Positions 9,497-18,442 of a stretch of DNA of 64,000 bases are shown here, one piece after another. Each line of letters begins with the position of its first letter. Within the stretch, counting starts at the first letter, position 1. The DNA comes from an uncultured Alphaproteobacteria bacterium (GTDB lineage Bacteria; Pseudomonadota; Alphaproteobacteria; Methylaequorales; Methylaequoraceae), in assembly GCA_902579395.1 (NCBI GenBank), contig CACHGK010000005.1, positions 28,481-92,480 on the forward strand, given 5' to 3'. The translations under genes were made by a program, and so were the position numbers. The notes below the pieces were generated by a model. The model made no database searches. It had not been told where the DNA came from and saw nothing but the letters and a program-made list of their open reading frames with translations.

Positions 9497-10656
9497 TTCT
9501 TCAGATAAATATGGACCTCTTCAGCTTGGGCAGAAGAGCTTGTTGATGACGCTATCGAAAGTCTTTCGGTGGGAACGCCCATTTCAACAATTTTTGAGAA
9601 AACGTCGGTGGCCCTACTTCTAGCTTGATCAGCGTAACTTGATCCTCCAGCCGGACTGACAGCAACCACCTCGAAACCAGCAGATGGCATTTGTTCTAGT
9701 GCTCCAGAAATTGACTCGAAGAGAGCGGTTGAATAATCGAAGTTAGAATCGTCAAATTTTATTACTAATATTGCATTATCGTAGTTAATTGGTACAACCT
9801 TGGTTTGTTTTGTAGAGGGCTCAATTTCAGTTTTTTTTGATTCTACTGATGATTTTGTAGGAGGAGTGCTAACTGTACCACCAAACTTACCAACTTCTAC
9901 ATCTTCAGCAAGTTGTTTCATGTATTGTCTTTCATCATTAAGAATTTGAATTTCTCTTGTTATTTTATCCTCAAGCTCTGTCATTAAACGATCATAAAGA
10001 ACAGATGTTCTTTGAACATCATCTTTAAGGACTTTAAGTTGGTTGTGGTCCTCATCAATGGCACCAGAGATGAAGAAGCTAGAATCTATTGCATTTTTTA
10101 GGTGTCCGATAAGTGCTGCATCTGCGGTTACTCTATTGTTGACTATTTGTAAGTTGTTAACATTATTTTGTATATCTTCAAGAGCTCTTTGTGCATCATT
10201 CCATTGTCCAACTAAAATCGGATTTCCAGGAGTTGTGCCAATTTGAAGACGTGACCTTATAGCACTGGAAAGACCCTGATAGACCGATGTTTGTTCATCG
10301 ACCAGATCTTTAAATCTTAAAAAATCGTTGTTGTGAGAAGAAATAGCATTTTGAATACTGGTTAAGTCTGCTCTAAATTGATTGATTTTACCTCCAACAA
10401 ACGTTCCTGTCGGACCGGTATCATTAACAACCTGTGGTGGGGTCATTGTAGGGGGAGGTGCGTACTGGGATGGCGGGATTTCTTGAGCAACTTGTTGATT
10501 TACATCTTGAACAGCAGCTGGGACTTCATCAAGAGCAGGAGGTGCGGCTACCTCTTCATCTGATAATGAAGGGAAAACGTATTCTTGAACGCCAGTGCAA
10601 GAGTAAACAAGTAATACAAAAGTTAGTGAAATATAGTTGAAAATTTTTTTAATCAT
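9493..10656 (-). CDS. Putative lipoprotein with coiled-coil middle and OmpA-like C-terminal region
   Basis: I do not recognise a named family. The 387-residue precursor begins with a hydrophobic segment ending LLVYSC, a plausible lipobox with Cys20 as the lipidated residue. A proline/alanine-rich linker follows (about 35-80), then a long helical, Gln/Asp-rich section (about 90-250) that could form coiled coils, a Lys/Thr-rich linker, and a C-terminal alpha/beta domain (about 290-385). The last domain, with NYDNAILVIKFDD and SRATDVFSKIVEMGVPTERLSI, resembles the spacing of OmpA-like peptidoglycan-binding domains. An envelope-anchoring role is inference. Base use is a little richer in GC than neighbours, hinting at good expression. 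Confidence 0.6.
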   Translation of the reverse strand: MIKKIFNYISLTFVLLVYSCTGVQEYVFPSLSDEEVAAPPALDEVPAAVQDVNQQVAQEIPPSQYAPPPTMTPPQVVNDTGPTGTFVGGKINQFRADLTSIQNAISSHNNDFLRFKDLVDEQTSVYQGLSSAIRSRLQIGTTPGNPILVGQWNDAQRALEDIQNNVNNLQIVNNRVTADAALIGHLKNAIDSSFFISGAIDEDHNQLKVLKDDVQRTSVLYDRLMTELEDKITREIQILNDERQYMKQLAEDVEVGKFGGTVSTPPTKSSVESKKTEIEPSTKQTKVVPINYDNAILVIKFDDSNFDYSTALFESISGALEQMPSAGFEVVAVSPAGGSSYADQARSRATDVFSKIVEMGVPTERLSIASSTSSSAQAEEVHIYLKN

Positions 10657-10820
10657 GATTTTTTAAGCTTAATTAATAATTATATTGTTAACATATGTCT
10701 AATTTTATAATTTATAGCGTATTAAAAAATTAAAATAAACAAAAAAAAATTTTAATAAATTTATTATAATAATTAAAATTGATAAATATTTTTTTAATTT
10801 TGGTAAATGAGTTTTTTTTT

Positions 10821-10897
10821 GTGCCCGTAGCTTAATTGGATAGAGCATCTGACTACGAATCAGAAGGTTGGGAGTTCGACTCTCTCCGGGCACGCCA
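10821..10897 (+). tRNA. tRNA-Arg (anticodon ACG)
   Basis: A full cloverleaf can be drawn. The acceptor stem is GTGCCCG (10821-10827) with CGGGCAC (10887-10893), the discriminator is G and CCA is encoded. The anticodon stem-loop CTGACTACGAATCAG gives anticodon ACG, which reads CGN codons after wobble deamination to inosine. The T loop is the canonical TTCGACT. A long A run follows the CCA. Confidence 0.97.
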
Positions 10898-10917
10898 AAA
10901 AAAAAAAAAAAACTTTG

Positions 10918-10964
10918 ATACTATAGGTTGACAATATTTTTACTTTTATTACTATATGTTGTGT
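10918..10964 (+). promoter_or_regulatory. nrdAB promoter with two candidate NrdR boxes
   Basis: A TTGACA -35 element (10928-10933) and a TACTAT -10 element (10950-10955), 16 bp apart, precede nrdA. Two sites resembling the NrdR box (ACACWATATATWGTGT) overlap them: 10918-10933 matches about 10 of 16 positions and 10949-10964 matches about 13 of 16. The conserved C positions are 31 bp apart, three helical turns, the spacing expected for cooperative NrdR binding. Both boxes cover promoter elements, so repression at high deoxynucleotide levels is the likely effect. nrdR itself is not in this window. Confidence 0.62.
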
Positions 10965-10991
10965 TTACAACTTTTTAGGTAGGAAATTTTA

Positions 10992-12854
10992 ATGAATCCA
11001 ACAAATTTAAATGTTTTAAATCTAGTCGATGATAAACTTGAAGACAAAAAATTAAAAACAAATCATTCTGATCTTAGTGTAGACAAATCTAGAGACAGAT
11101 TTCTAACAGAATTTGGTAAGGCAACATTGCAGGACAGATATTTATTACCGAATGAAAGCTTCCAAGATATGTTCATGAGAGTAGCTAAATGTTACAGCGA
11201 TAATGATCTGCATGCCCAAAGAATATATGACTACATTTCTAAATTATGGTTTATGCCTGCTACACCAATACTTTCAAATGGTGGTGCAAAAAGGGGGTTG
11301 CCTATTTCATGTTTTTTAAATACTGTTCACGACAGTCTAGATGGAATACTTTCAACTTGGGGCGAAAACGTCTGGCTAGCATCTAATGGTGGCGGTATAG
11401 GAACGTATTGGGGTGAGGTAAGGTCTATAGGTGAAAAAGTAAAAAAATCAGGTCAAACATCCGGAATCATTCCATTTGTCAGAGTTATGGACTCTTTGAC
11501 TCTAGCAATTTCTCAAGGATCATTGAGAAGAGGTTCCGCAGCTTGTTATCTAGATATTCATCACCCAGAAATTGAAGAGTTCTTGGAGATAAGAAAGCCA
11601 TCTGGAGATTTTAATAGAAAAAGTTTAAACCTTCATCACGGCATCAACATTACCGATGAGTTTATGGAATGCGTAAAGCACAATAAAGAATTTAGCTTGA
11701 GAAGTCCTAAAACTAATGAAACTTTGAGAAAAGTTAATGCAAGAGAACTCTGGCAGAAGATTTTAGAGACGCGAATGCAAACTGGAGAACCTTATTTGGT
11801 TTTTATGGATACAGTAAATAAGAATATGGCTAAGCATCAAAGAAAGCTTGGAATGAGTGTGAAAACTTCAAACTTATGCAGTGAAATTATGTTACACACT
11901 GGTCTTGATCACCACGGAAAAGAAAGGACAGCGGTTTGTTGTTTATCTTCTGTAAATTTAGAAAAATGGGATGAGTGGTCCAATGATAGTCAATTTATAG
12001 AGGACATTATGAGATTTTTAGATAATGTATTAGATGATTTTATAAAAAATGCTCCCGACTCAATGAAAAATGCTATTTATTCTGCAAGAATGGAACGCTC
12101 AGTTGGCTTGGGTGCAATGGGCTTCCATAGTTTTTTACAAAAAAAAGGAATACCTTTTGAAAGTGCTCTTGCTAAAAGCTGGAATTCAAAATTTTTCAAA
12201 CATCTCAAAAAAGAAGCCGACAAAGCTTCATTAATTCTAGCTATGGAAAAAGGAGCTTGTCCGGACGCTCAAGAATTGGGAGTAAAGTCTAGATTTAGCC
12301 ATAAACTAGCAATTGCTCCAACGGCCTCAATAAGCATTATCTGTGGAGGAACAAGCGCTTGTGTCGAACCTATTCCAGCAAACATTTATACACATAAAAC
12401 ATTATCTGGATCATTTACCGTTAAAAATAAATATCTTGAAGATCTGTTAGATTCAAAAGGATTAAACAACGAAAAAATTTGGCAGAGCATTTTAGAAAAC
12501 GATGGTTCGATTTGCCATCTGTCAGAATTGAACGAAGATGAAAAAGCTGTATTTAAAACCGCATTCGAAATTGACCAGAGATGGATTGTTGAAATGGCTG
12601 CAGACAGAACACCATTTATTTGTCAAAGTCAATCAATAAATCTTTATCTATCAGCTGATATTGACAAATGGGATCTTATGATGCTTCACTGGAAAGCCTG
12701 GGAACTTGGAATAAAAAGCTTATATTATTGCAGATCAAAATCTATTCAAAGAGCTAGTTATGCCGGAGTAGAGGCAGATAATACTAAAAACTGGCCAGCT
12801 AAAAATATAGTTGATGATAAAACAGATTATGAAGAATGCTTATCATGTCAGTGA
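10992..12854 (+). CDS. nrdA: Ribonucleoside-diphosphate reductase class I, large (alpha) subunit
   Basis: Reduces ribonucleotides to deoxyribonucleotides with NrdB. Active-site residues are visible: Cys107 in PISCFLN and Cys317 in AVCCLSS (the redox pair), the radical Cys296 with Asn294 and Glu298 in NLCSEIM, the tyrosine pair in SLYYCRS, and the C-terminal shuttle CLSC (Cys616, Cys619). At 620 residues it is much shorter than the E. coli protein (about 760) and begins near the catalytic domain, so it lacks the N-terminal ATP-cone that senses ATP/dATP. nrdB follows 31 bp later with its own strong Shine-Dalgarno. Confidence 0.95.
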   Translation: MNPTNLNVLNLVDDKLEDKKLKTNHSDLSVDKSRDRFLTEFGKATLQDRYLLPNESFQDMFMRVAKCYSDNDLHAQRIYDYISKLWFMPATPILSNGGAKRGLPISCFLNTVHDSLDGILSTWGENVWLASNGGGIGTYWGEVRSIGEKVKKSGQTSGIIPFVRVMDSLTLAISQGSLRRGSAACYLDIHHPEIEEFLEIRKPSGDFNRKSLNLHHGINITDEFMECVKHNKEFSLRSPKTNETLRKVNARELWQKILETRMQTGEPYLVFMDTVNKNMAKHQRKLGMSVKTSNLCSEIMLHTGLDHHGKERTAVCCLSSVNLEKWDEWSNDSQFIEDIMRFLDNVLDDFIKNAPDSMKNAIYSARMERSVGLGAMGFHSFLQKKGIPFESALAKSWNSKFFKHLKKEADKASLILAMEKGACPDAQELGVKSRFSHKLAIAPTASISIICGGTSACVEPIPANIYTHKTLSGSFTVKNKYLEDLLDSKGLNNEKIWQSILENDGSICHLSELNEDEKAVFKTAFEIDQRWIVEMAADRTPFICQSQSINLYLSADIDKWDLMMLHWKAWELGIKSLYYCRSKSIQRASYAGVEADNTKNWPAKNIVDDKTDYEECLSCQ

Positions 12855-12885
12855 ATATTTTTAAAATTTTAAAGGAGATATAGTA

Positions 12886-13917
12886 ATGGATGGAAACGAG
12901 AAAAGAACCAAAATCATTAAACCTGGATTGCTGACTTCATCGCACTCCTACAAACCATTTAGATATCCGTGGGCTTATGATTTTTGGAAAAGACAGCAGC
13001 AAGTTCATTGGATGCCTGAGGAGGTGCCTCTAGGAGAAGATTGCAAGGATTGGGTTGTTAAGTTAAATGATAATGAGAGGAACCTTCTAACTCAAATATT
13101 TAGATTTTTTACACAATCTGATGTTGAAGTTAATGATAATTACATGGAAAGATATTCTCAGGTGTTTAAACCAACCGAAGTAAAAATGATGATGTCGGCC
13201 TTTTCAAATATAGAAACAGTTCACATTGCTGCCTATGCCCTTTTATTAGAAACGATTGGCATGCCTGATACGGAGTTTTCCGCATTTTTAAAATATAAAG
13301 AAATGTCTGATAAACATGATTATATGCAACAATTTACTGTTGATTCTAATCACGAAATTGCGAAAACCGTAGCTATGTTTGGAGGATTTACAGAAGGATT
13401 ACAACTCTTTGCTAGTTTTGCAATGCTACTAAATTTTCCAAGACATAATAAAATGCGGGGTATGGGTCAGATCGTTACATGGTCTGTTAGAGACGAATCT
13501 TTACATTGTGAGGGTATGGTTAAACTTTTTCATGAGTTTGTAAAAGAAACTAAATGCATGACTCCAAAACTGAAAAAAGAAATAATTGAATGTTGTGAAA
13601 AGGTAGTAGAACTAGAAGATAATTTTATAGATCTCGCTTTTGAAATGGGGCCTGTAGAGGGGATGAATCCAGAAGATATAAAAAATTATATCAGATATAT
13701 CGCTGATTGGAGGCTCAAACAATTAAGTTTAGAACCAATGTTTGGAATTAAAGAACATCCTCTGCCTTGGCTAACTGAAATATTGAATGGTGTGGAACAT
13801 GCTAATTTCTTCGAAGCCAGAGCAACTGAATATTCAAAGGTAGCTACATCTGGAAGTTGGGAAGGTAAAGACGGGGTTTGGAAAAACTTTGACCAAAAAG
13901 TGAAAAGTTTTGGCTAG
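12886..13917 (+). CDS. nrdB: Ribonucleoside-diphosphate reductase class I, small (beta) subunit
   Basis: Carries the di-iron tyrosyl radical cofactor that activates NrdA. The 343-residue ferritin-like protein shows ligands Asp79 (QSDVEV), Glu110 and His113, with the radical tyrosine Tyr117 correctly placed in ETVHIAAY, so it is a tyrosyl-radical (class Ia-like) subunit rather than a Tyr-less type. The second ligand set is around SNHEIAKTV and RDESLHCEG. No ATP-cone is fused to its N terminus. An AAGGAGATATAG Shine-Dalgarno region precedes the ATG. Confidence 0.95.
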   Translation: MDGNEKRTKIIKPGLLTSSHSYKPFRYPWAYDFWKRQQQVHWMPEEVPLGEDCKDWVVKLNDNERNLLTQIFRFFTQSDVEVNDNYMERYSQVFKPTEVKMMMSAFSNIETVHIAAYALLLETIGMPDTEFSAFLKYKEMSDKHDYMQQFTVDSNHEIAKTVAMFGGFTEGLQLFASFAMLLNFPRHNKMRGMGQIVTWSVRDESLHCEGMVKLFHEFVKETKCMTPKLKKEIIECCEKVVELEDNFIDLAFEMGPVEGMNPEDIKNYIRYIADWRLKQLSLEPMFGIKEHPLPWLTEILNGVEHANFFEARATEYSKVATSGSWEGKDGVWKNFDQKVKSFG

Positions 13918-13922
13918 AAAAT

Positions 13923-15014
13923 TTATTTTTCAATATATAAAGATTGAGAAGGAAAAGCGAAAGAACCTTTTCGTCTCTCAACAATCTTTTTGATTTCAAT
14001 AGCTAATCGATCTTTAGTTTCAACAAAATTGTTGTAATCATTAGTTTTAGTAAAACATCGAACAAGAAGATCAATTGAGCTAGGTGCAAATTCATTTATT
14101 TTAACTATCACAGGGGTAGACTCTGAAACGGAAAAATCATTTTTATTAGAACGAATAGAATTTTCTATATCCTGACAAATATTTTTTAATTGAGAAATAG
14201 TGCTTTTATACTCTACTCCGATAATCCAATTTATTCTTCTATTTGAGATTTCAGTTATGTTTGTGACAGCGTTCTCAGCAAATTGGAAATTTGGGATGAA
14301 GCATAGTGATTTATCAAATTTTCTTATAGCCGTCGATCTAAATCCAATTTTCTCAACTGTCCCTTCAACAATGTTATTGATAAAAATAACATCGCCCTTT
14401 TTGAACCTTTTTTCTACTAAAACTAAAATTCCTGAAATTAAGTTTTTGAAAAGATCTTGCGCTCCGAGTGCAACTGCCACCCCAAATAAACCTAATCCAG
14501 CTATAATTGGTCCAACTTTTATTCCCCATAATTCAAGTACTGCAGAAAACCCAAGAATAAATATCAAAATTTTAACAGCACTTATAATCCAATCCAAAAG
14601 ATCTTTAGTTAGAATAGTTTTTATATTTTTAATTTTCTGACTTAATGGTTCGGCAATTTGTATAAAAACCCAGAAAACAATAATTGTAAAAAAGGAAAGA
14701 TTAAGATTATTTAAAAATATATTAATTTTTTCAGATGCATTTAAAATATTAGAAGCAATAAAAAAACCGAGAGTGAAGACTAAAAATTCAGTAGGTTTAA
14801 AAAGTGAATCTGAAAATTTTTTTTTTGAATCATCATTGCTAAATTTTATCAATAGACAAAAGTTTTTTAGAAGTAAATTTCTTATTATTTTTTTTAAGGT
14901 AATAAAAATTAAAATTATAAAAAGAGCAGATAATAAATTAAATAATTTTACTCCAAAGAGTAGTTCATAATTTAATAGTAATAAATTATGATATATTTTA
15001 TTAAAGTTCTCCAT
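13923..15014 (-). CDS. Small-conductance mechanosensitive channel (MscS family)
   Basis: An inner-membrane channel that releases solutes on hypo-osmotic shock. The 363-residue protein has four or five hydrophobic helices in the first 190 residues. The pore-lining helix is the Gly/Ala-rich segment GLGLFGVAVALGAQDLFKN, followed by the beta domain with VEKRFKKGDVIFI and GTVEKIGFRSTAIRK. The C-terminal alpha/beta domain is present. Its start overlaps the recX stop by 14 bases, so it is downstream in the same unit. It converges on nrdB with only five bases between. Confidence 0.9.
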   Translation of the reverse strand: MENFNKIYHNLLLLNYELLFGVKLFNLLSALFIILIFITLKKIIRNLLLKNFCLLIKFSNDDSKKKFSDSLFKPTEFLVFTLGFFIASNILNASEKINIFLNNLNLSFFTIIVFWVFIQIAEPLSQKIKNIKTILTKDLLDWIISAVKILIFILGFSAVLELWGIKVGPIIAGLGLFGVAVALGAQDLFKNLISGILVLVEKRFKKGDVIFINNIVEGTVEKIGFRSTAIRKFDKSLCFIPNFQFAENAVTNITEISNRRINWIIGVEYKSTISQLKNICQDIENSIRSNKNDFSVSESTPVIVKINEFAPSSIDLLVRCFTKTNDYNNFVETKDRLAIEIKKIVERRKGSFAFPSQSLYIEK

Positions 15015-15528
15015 TTGAAATTAATTTTTTTAATATCTCTTTAGATTCGTAGTATTCAAAGCCTTGGTTTGCAAGTTTCCTTAATATATTATCAAAAAGT
15101 TGTTTTTCTGAAATATTTAATTTTTTTTGTTTTTCTATAATTTTTGATTTTTTTAAATAGTTTCGTAAAAGTAATTCAGGAAACTTTTGATTTTCAAACA
15201 TTTTGTCTAAAAACGAAGAGGCCATAGGTTCCTCAAATTTAAGATCTATAATTTTGTGTTTAATTTTTTGTTTTGAATAGCCTTTGTTGACATAATTTTG
15301 AAAGGTTACTTCAATCAGTATTTTTTCATTAAATGCTCCTAACTTTTCAAAAACTTCAACTACATCAGATACTTGATTTTCAAGATCAATTCTTTCATCT
15401 AAATTTAATTTTTTTTCTAAAAAATCCTTGGTGATTTTTTTTTTTAGGATATCCTGAAATTTTTTTTTGGTTACAGAATAACGTGTCAAATAATAAGTTG
15501 AATATTTTTTTAAATAATCAGATATCAT
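15001..15528 (-). CDS. recX: RecX-family regulatory protein
   Basis: A divergent RecX, the small helical modulator that binds and inhibits RecA filaments. The 175-residue protein is rich in lysine and helical, with the tandem three-helix pattern. Segments FEKLGAFNEKILIEVTFQNYVNKGYSKQKI and LANQGFEYYESKEILKKL correspond to the repeats (the first is described in parts: FEKLGAFNEK then NYVNKGYSKQKI). Identity rests on pattern and length rather than strongly conserved residues. recA is not adjacent in this window. Confidence 0.65.
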   Translation of the reverse strand: MISDYLKKYSTYYLTRYSVTKKKFQDILKKKITKDFLEKKLNLDERIDLENQVSDVVEVFEKLGAFNEKILIEVTFQNYVNKGYSKQKIKHKIIDLKFEEPMASSFLDKMFENQKFPELLLRNYLKKSKIIEKQKKLNISEKQLFDNILRKLANQGFEYYESKEILKKLISNGEL

Positions 15529-15568
15529 TTCATACTCATTATCAAAATTTAAACAGCAATTTCAAGTT

Positions 15569-16357
15569 ATGCATAAAATAAGAAGTTTTAAAGGTTTTAA
15601 TTGGATGGGATTCTTCACACTTTATAAAAAAGAAGTGCTAAGATTTTTCAATGTATTTGCACAAACTATTTTAGCCCCAGCTTTCACTACCATTTTATTT
15701 TATCTAATCTTAACGCTATCAATTGAAAGAGAGTTTTTAGTAAATAATAATTATTCATATTCAGAATTTTTAGCACCTGGCTTGATCTGTATGGCAATAA
15801 TGCAGAATGCTTTTGCTAATACGTCGTCCTCCATTCTTATATCAAAAGTTCAAGGAAATATTGTTGATGTTTTAATGCCACCAATGTCTGAACTAGAATT
15901 AACATTTTCATACTCACTGGGGGGAATAACTAGAGGAATATTGGTGGGTATCTCAGTTTTTATTTTGATAAATATTTTCGTTACTATAGAAATTGATAAT
16001 TTTTTATTAATCACCTTTTTTGGAATAACCTCTGCAAGCTTATTATCTTTATTAGGAATCCTTTGCGGAATATGGGCAAAAAAATTTGATCACATGGCTT
16101 CAATAACCAACTTTGTTATATTACCACTAACATTTCTATCAGGAACTTTCTACACGATTGACAGACTACCTGATATTTGGAAATTTTTGGCAATCTGGAA
16201 TCCTTTCTTCTACATCATTGATGGATTTAGATATGGATTCTTGGGTCAAGGTGAGAGTAATTTAATCATAGGTTGTGCTATAATGTTAATAAGCAATTTG
16301 TTTTTTATAATAATAACAATTTATGTGTTTAAAAAAGGATATGGACTGAGATCATAG
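15569..16357 (+). CDS. ABC-2 type transporter permease
   Basis: A 262-residue inner-membrane permease of the ABC-2 (YadH/NodJ-like) family. It has about six hydrophobic segments, the conserved SEFLAPGLICMAIMQN after the first pair, and the C-terminal LPLTFLSGTFYTIDRLP followed by NPFFYIIDGFRYG. No ATPase gene is next to it; the nearest ATPase (23808-24539) already has its own permease. The partner is probably elsewhere, and the substrate is unknown. It is divergent from recX and runs directly into argD with no gap. Confidence 0.88.
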   Translation: MHKIRSFKGFNWMGFFTLYKKEVLRFFNVFAQTILAPAFTTILFYLILTLSIEREFLVNNNYSYSEFLAPGLICMAIMQNAFANTSSSILISKVQGNIVDVLMPPMSELELTFSYSLGGITRGILVGISVFILINIFVTIEIDNFLLITFFGITSASLLSLLGILCGIWAKKFDHMASITNFVILPLTFLSGTFYTIDRLPDIWKFLAIWNPFFYIIDGFRYGFLGQGESNLIIGCAIMLISNLFFIIITIYVFKKGYGLRS

Positions 16358-17521
16358 ATGAGTGTTTTAGGAGTATATAATCCACTGAATATTGATGTAG
16401 ACCATGGTGATGGAGTATATCTTTACTCAAAAGAGGGAACTAGATATTTAGACTTTACAAGTGGCATAGGAGTAACAAGTTTGGGTCATAGTCATCCTTC
16501 TTTGGTTTCAGCACTTAAAACTCAAGCGGAAAAAATTTGGCATTGTTCAAATTTATTTAAAATTGAAAGTCAACAGTTAGTTGCTGATAGAATTGTGAAA
16601 AATTCTTTTGCACACTCTGTTTTTTTTTGTAATTCAGGAACGGAAGCAATTGAGGCTGGTATAAAAGTAATCAGAAAGTTCTTTAACGACAAAAAAATAA
16701 AAAAGTCAAAAATAATCTGTGCAAATAATGCTTTTCACGGTAGGACGTATGCCGCAATATCAGCTAGTGGCAAATCAAAATTAACAGAGGGTTTTGAACC
16801 CTTATTAACTGGCTTTAAACAAGTTGAGTTTAATAAAACTAGTGAAATTTTAAAAAATTTAGATGAACATACTGCTGCTATAATGATTGAGACAGTCCAA
16901 GGCGAGGGTGGAATAACACCTGCGGAAAAAAAATATCTAAGAGACGTTCAAAAAATAGCAAGTGATAACGATATTCTTTTATTTTTTGACGAGGTACAAT
17001 GTGGAGTTGGAAGAACAGGAAAATTTCTTGCAACAGAATGGGTGAAGGAATTACAACCAAATTTAGTTTCAATTGCAAAAGGAATTGGAGGAGGTTTTCC
17101 TTTAGGAGCTCTTTTATTAGATAAAAAAACTTCTAAATCAATGTCTCTTGGTTCACATGGTTCAACATTTGGAGGTAATCCGCTTGCAATGGCGGTAGCT
17201 AATGAAGTTCTTAATTTTGTTTTAAATGAAGATTTTTTAGATCATGTAAGAGAAGTTGGATATAATCTAAGAAAACTTCTCAAGAGTGAAATAGTAAAGA
17301 AGTTTCCAAAACTTGTTTCTGGTGTGAGAGGTATTGGATTAATGATTGGTTTAGAGGCTTTAGAAAATAATGAAATTTTGATAAAATCTCTGATTAATCA
17401 AAAGTTACTTACTGTAAAAGCTGGACAGAACGTTATAAGAATGCTTCCACCATTAATTCTTGAAATGAAACATGTGGATGAAGCAATTTCAAAAATAGAT
17501 AAGGCATTTTCAAATTTTTAG
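16358..17521 (+). CDS. argD: Acetylornithine aminotransferase ArgD
   Basis: A PLP-dependent class-III aminotransferase converting N-acetylglutamate semialdehyde to N-acetylornithine; many also serve as succinyl-DAP aminotransferase. The 387 residues show FCNSGTEAIEAGIK, NAFHGRTYA, the PLP-contacting FDEVQCGVGRTG, and the Schiff-base lysine in SIAKGIGGGFPLG. It starts immediately after the permease stop and is seven bases before argF, so argD-argF form a unit. Confidence 0.94.
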   Translation: MSVLGVYNPLNIDVDHGDGVYLYSKEGTRYLDFTSGIGVTSLGHSHPSLVSALKTQAEKIWHCSNLFKIESQQLVADRIVKNSFAHSVFFCNSGTEAIEAGIKVIRKFFNDKKIKKSKIICANNAFHGRTYAAISASGKSKLTEGFEPLLTGFKQVEFNKTSEILKNLDEHTAAIMIETVQGEGGITPAEKKYLRDVQKIASDNDILLFFDEVQCGVGRTGKFLATEWVKELQPNLVSIAKGIGGGFPLGALLLDKKTSKSMSLGSHGSTFGGNPLAMAVANEVLNFVLNEDFLDHVREVGYNLRKLLKSEIVKKFPKLVSGVRGIGLMIGLEALENNEILIKSLINQKLLTVKAGQNVIRMLPPLILEMKHVDEAISKIDKAFSNF

Positions 17522-17528
17522 GTAGAAT

Positions 17529-18434
17529 ATGAACAATCGATTCAAACATTTCTTAAATTTAGATGAAATAAGTAAAAATGACATCAATTTAATTTTATCA
17601 GAAAGTCACAAGATAAAAAAAAAATCAAGTGATCACACATTTAAGAAAAAAAAAATTTTAGCAATGATTTTTGAAAAACCCTCCACAAGAACAAGAGTCT
17701 CATTTGAGGTTGGAATGAAGCAACTTAATGGCGATGTTGTAATCCTAGATCATGCTGACTCTCAACTTGGGAGAGGTGAGTCTTTAGAAGACACTATAAA
17801 AGTTCTTTCAAAGTATGTGGATATAATTTTATATAGAGGATCCTGTGAGGAAAAGATGTATGATTTAAAAAACTTTTCCACAGTTCCTATTATTAATGGA
17901 CTAACTGATCAAAGTCATCCCTGTCAAATTATAGCTGATATTTTAACTCTTCAGGAAAACTTTCCAACCTTAGATAATTTAAATATTAGCTGGGTTGGAG
18001 ATGGGAATAACGTTTGTAATTCATGGATTCATTCGTGTAAGCATTTTAATTTTAATCTTAATATTGCTTGTCCGGAGAATAGTTTTCCAGATCAAAAAAT
18101 TCTTAAAAAGTATAAATCATCTAAAATCAATATTTTTAAAGACCCCTATGAGGCTGTTAAAGGAGCAGACGTAATTGTTACGGATACTTGGGTATCAATG
18201 GGAATGAAAGATGATCCTGACAGAATAAAAAAATTTAAAAAATTTCAAGTCAATAAAAAACTCTTAGAAAAGACAAGCAAGGAAACTTTTTTTCTTCATT
18301 GTTTGCCTGCTCATAGAGGCTTTGAGGTAACTAATGAAATTATTGATGGTAAAAATTCTCTTGTTTGGTCTGAGGCTGAGAATAGATTATATGCCCATCA
18401 AGCAATTTTATTATGGTGTCTAAATAAAATTTAA
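17529..18434 (+). CDS. argF: Ornithine carbamoyltransferase ArgF
   Basis: Makes citrulline from ornithine and carbamoyl phosphate. The 301-residue protein carries the carbamoyl-phosphate motif KPSTRTRVSFE, the HPCQI motif (SHPCQIIADI), the ornithine loop around DTWVSMG, and the C-terminal HCLPAHRG. These are diagnostic of the anabolic enzyme. It is the last gene of the plus-strand unit and converges with trkH at an eight-base gap. Confidence 0.96.
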   Translation: MNNRFKHFLNLDEISKNDINLILSESHKIKKKSSDHTFKKKKILAMIFEKPSTRTRVSFEVGMKQLNGDVVILDHADSQLGRGESLEDTIKVLSKYVDIILYRGSCEEKMYDLKNFSTVPIINGLTDQSHPCQIIADILTLQENFPTLDNLNISWVGDGNNVCNSWIHSCKHFNFNLNIACPENSFPDQKILKKYKSSKINIFKDPYEAVKGADVIVTDTWVSMGMKDDPDRIKKFKKFQVNKKLLEKTSKETFFLHCLPAHRGFEVTNEIIDGKNSLVWSEAENRLYAHQAILLWCLNKI

Positions 18435-18442
18435 AATTTATT

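Noticed and set aside
10705-10893. Minus-strand 62-codon frame across the tRNA-Arg
   Set aside because: It reads antisense through the tRNA; the MPGESRTPNLLIRSQ-type translation is a well-known spurious product of tRNA sequence.
14200-14640. Plus-strand 146-codon frame
   Set aside because: Antisense shadow of the MscS-family gene; no recognisable motif or ribosome binding site.
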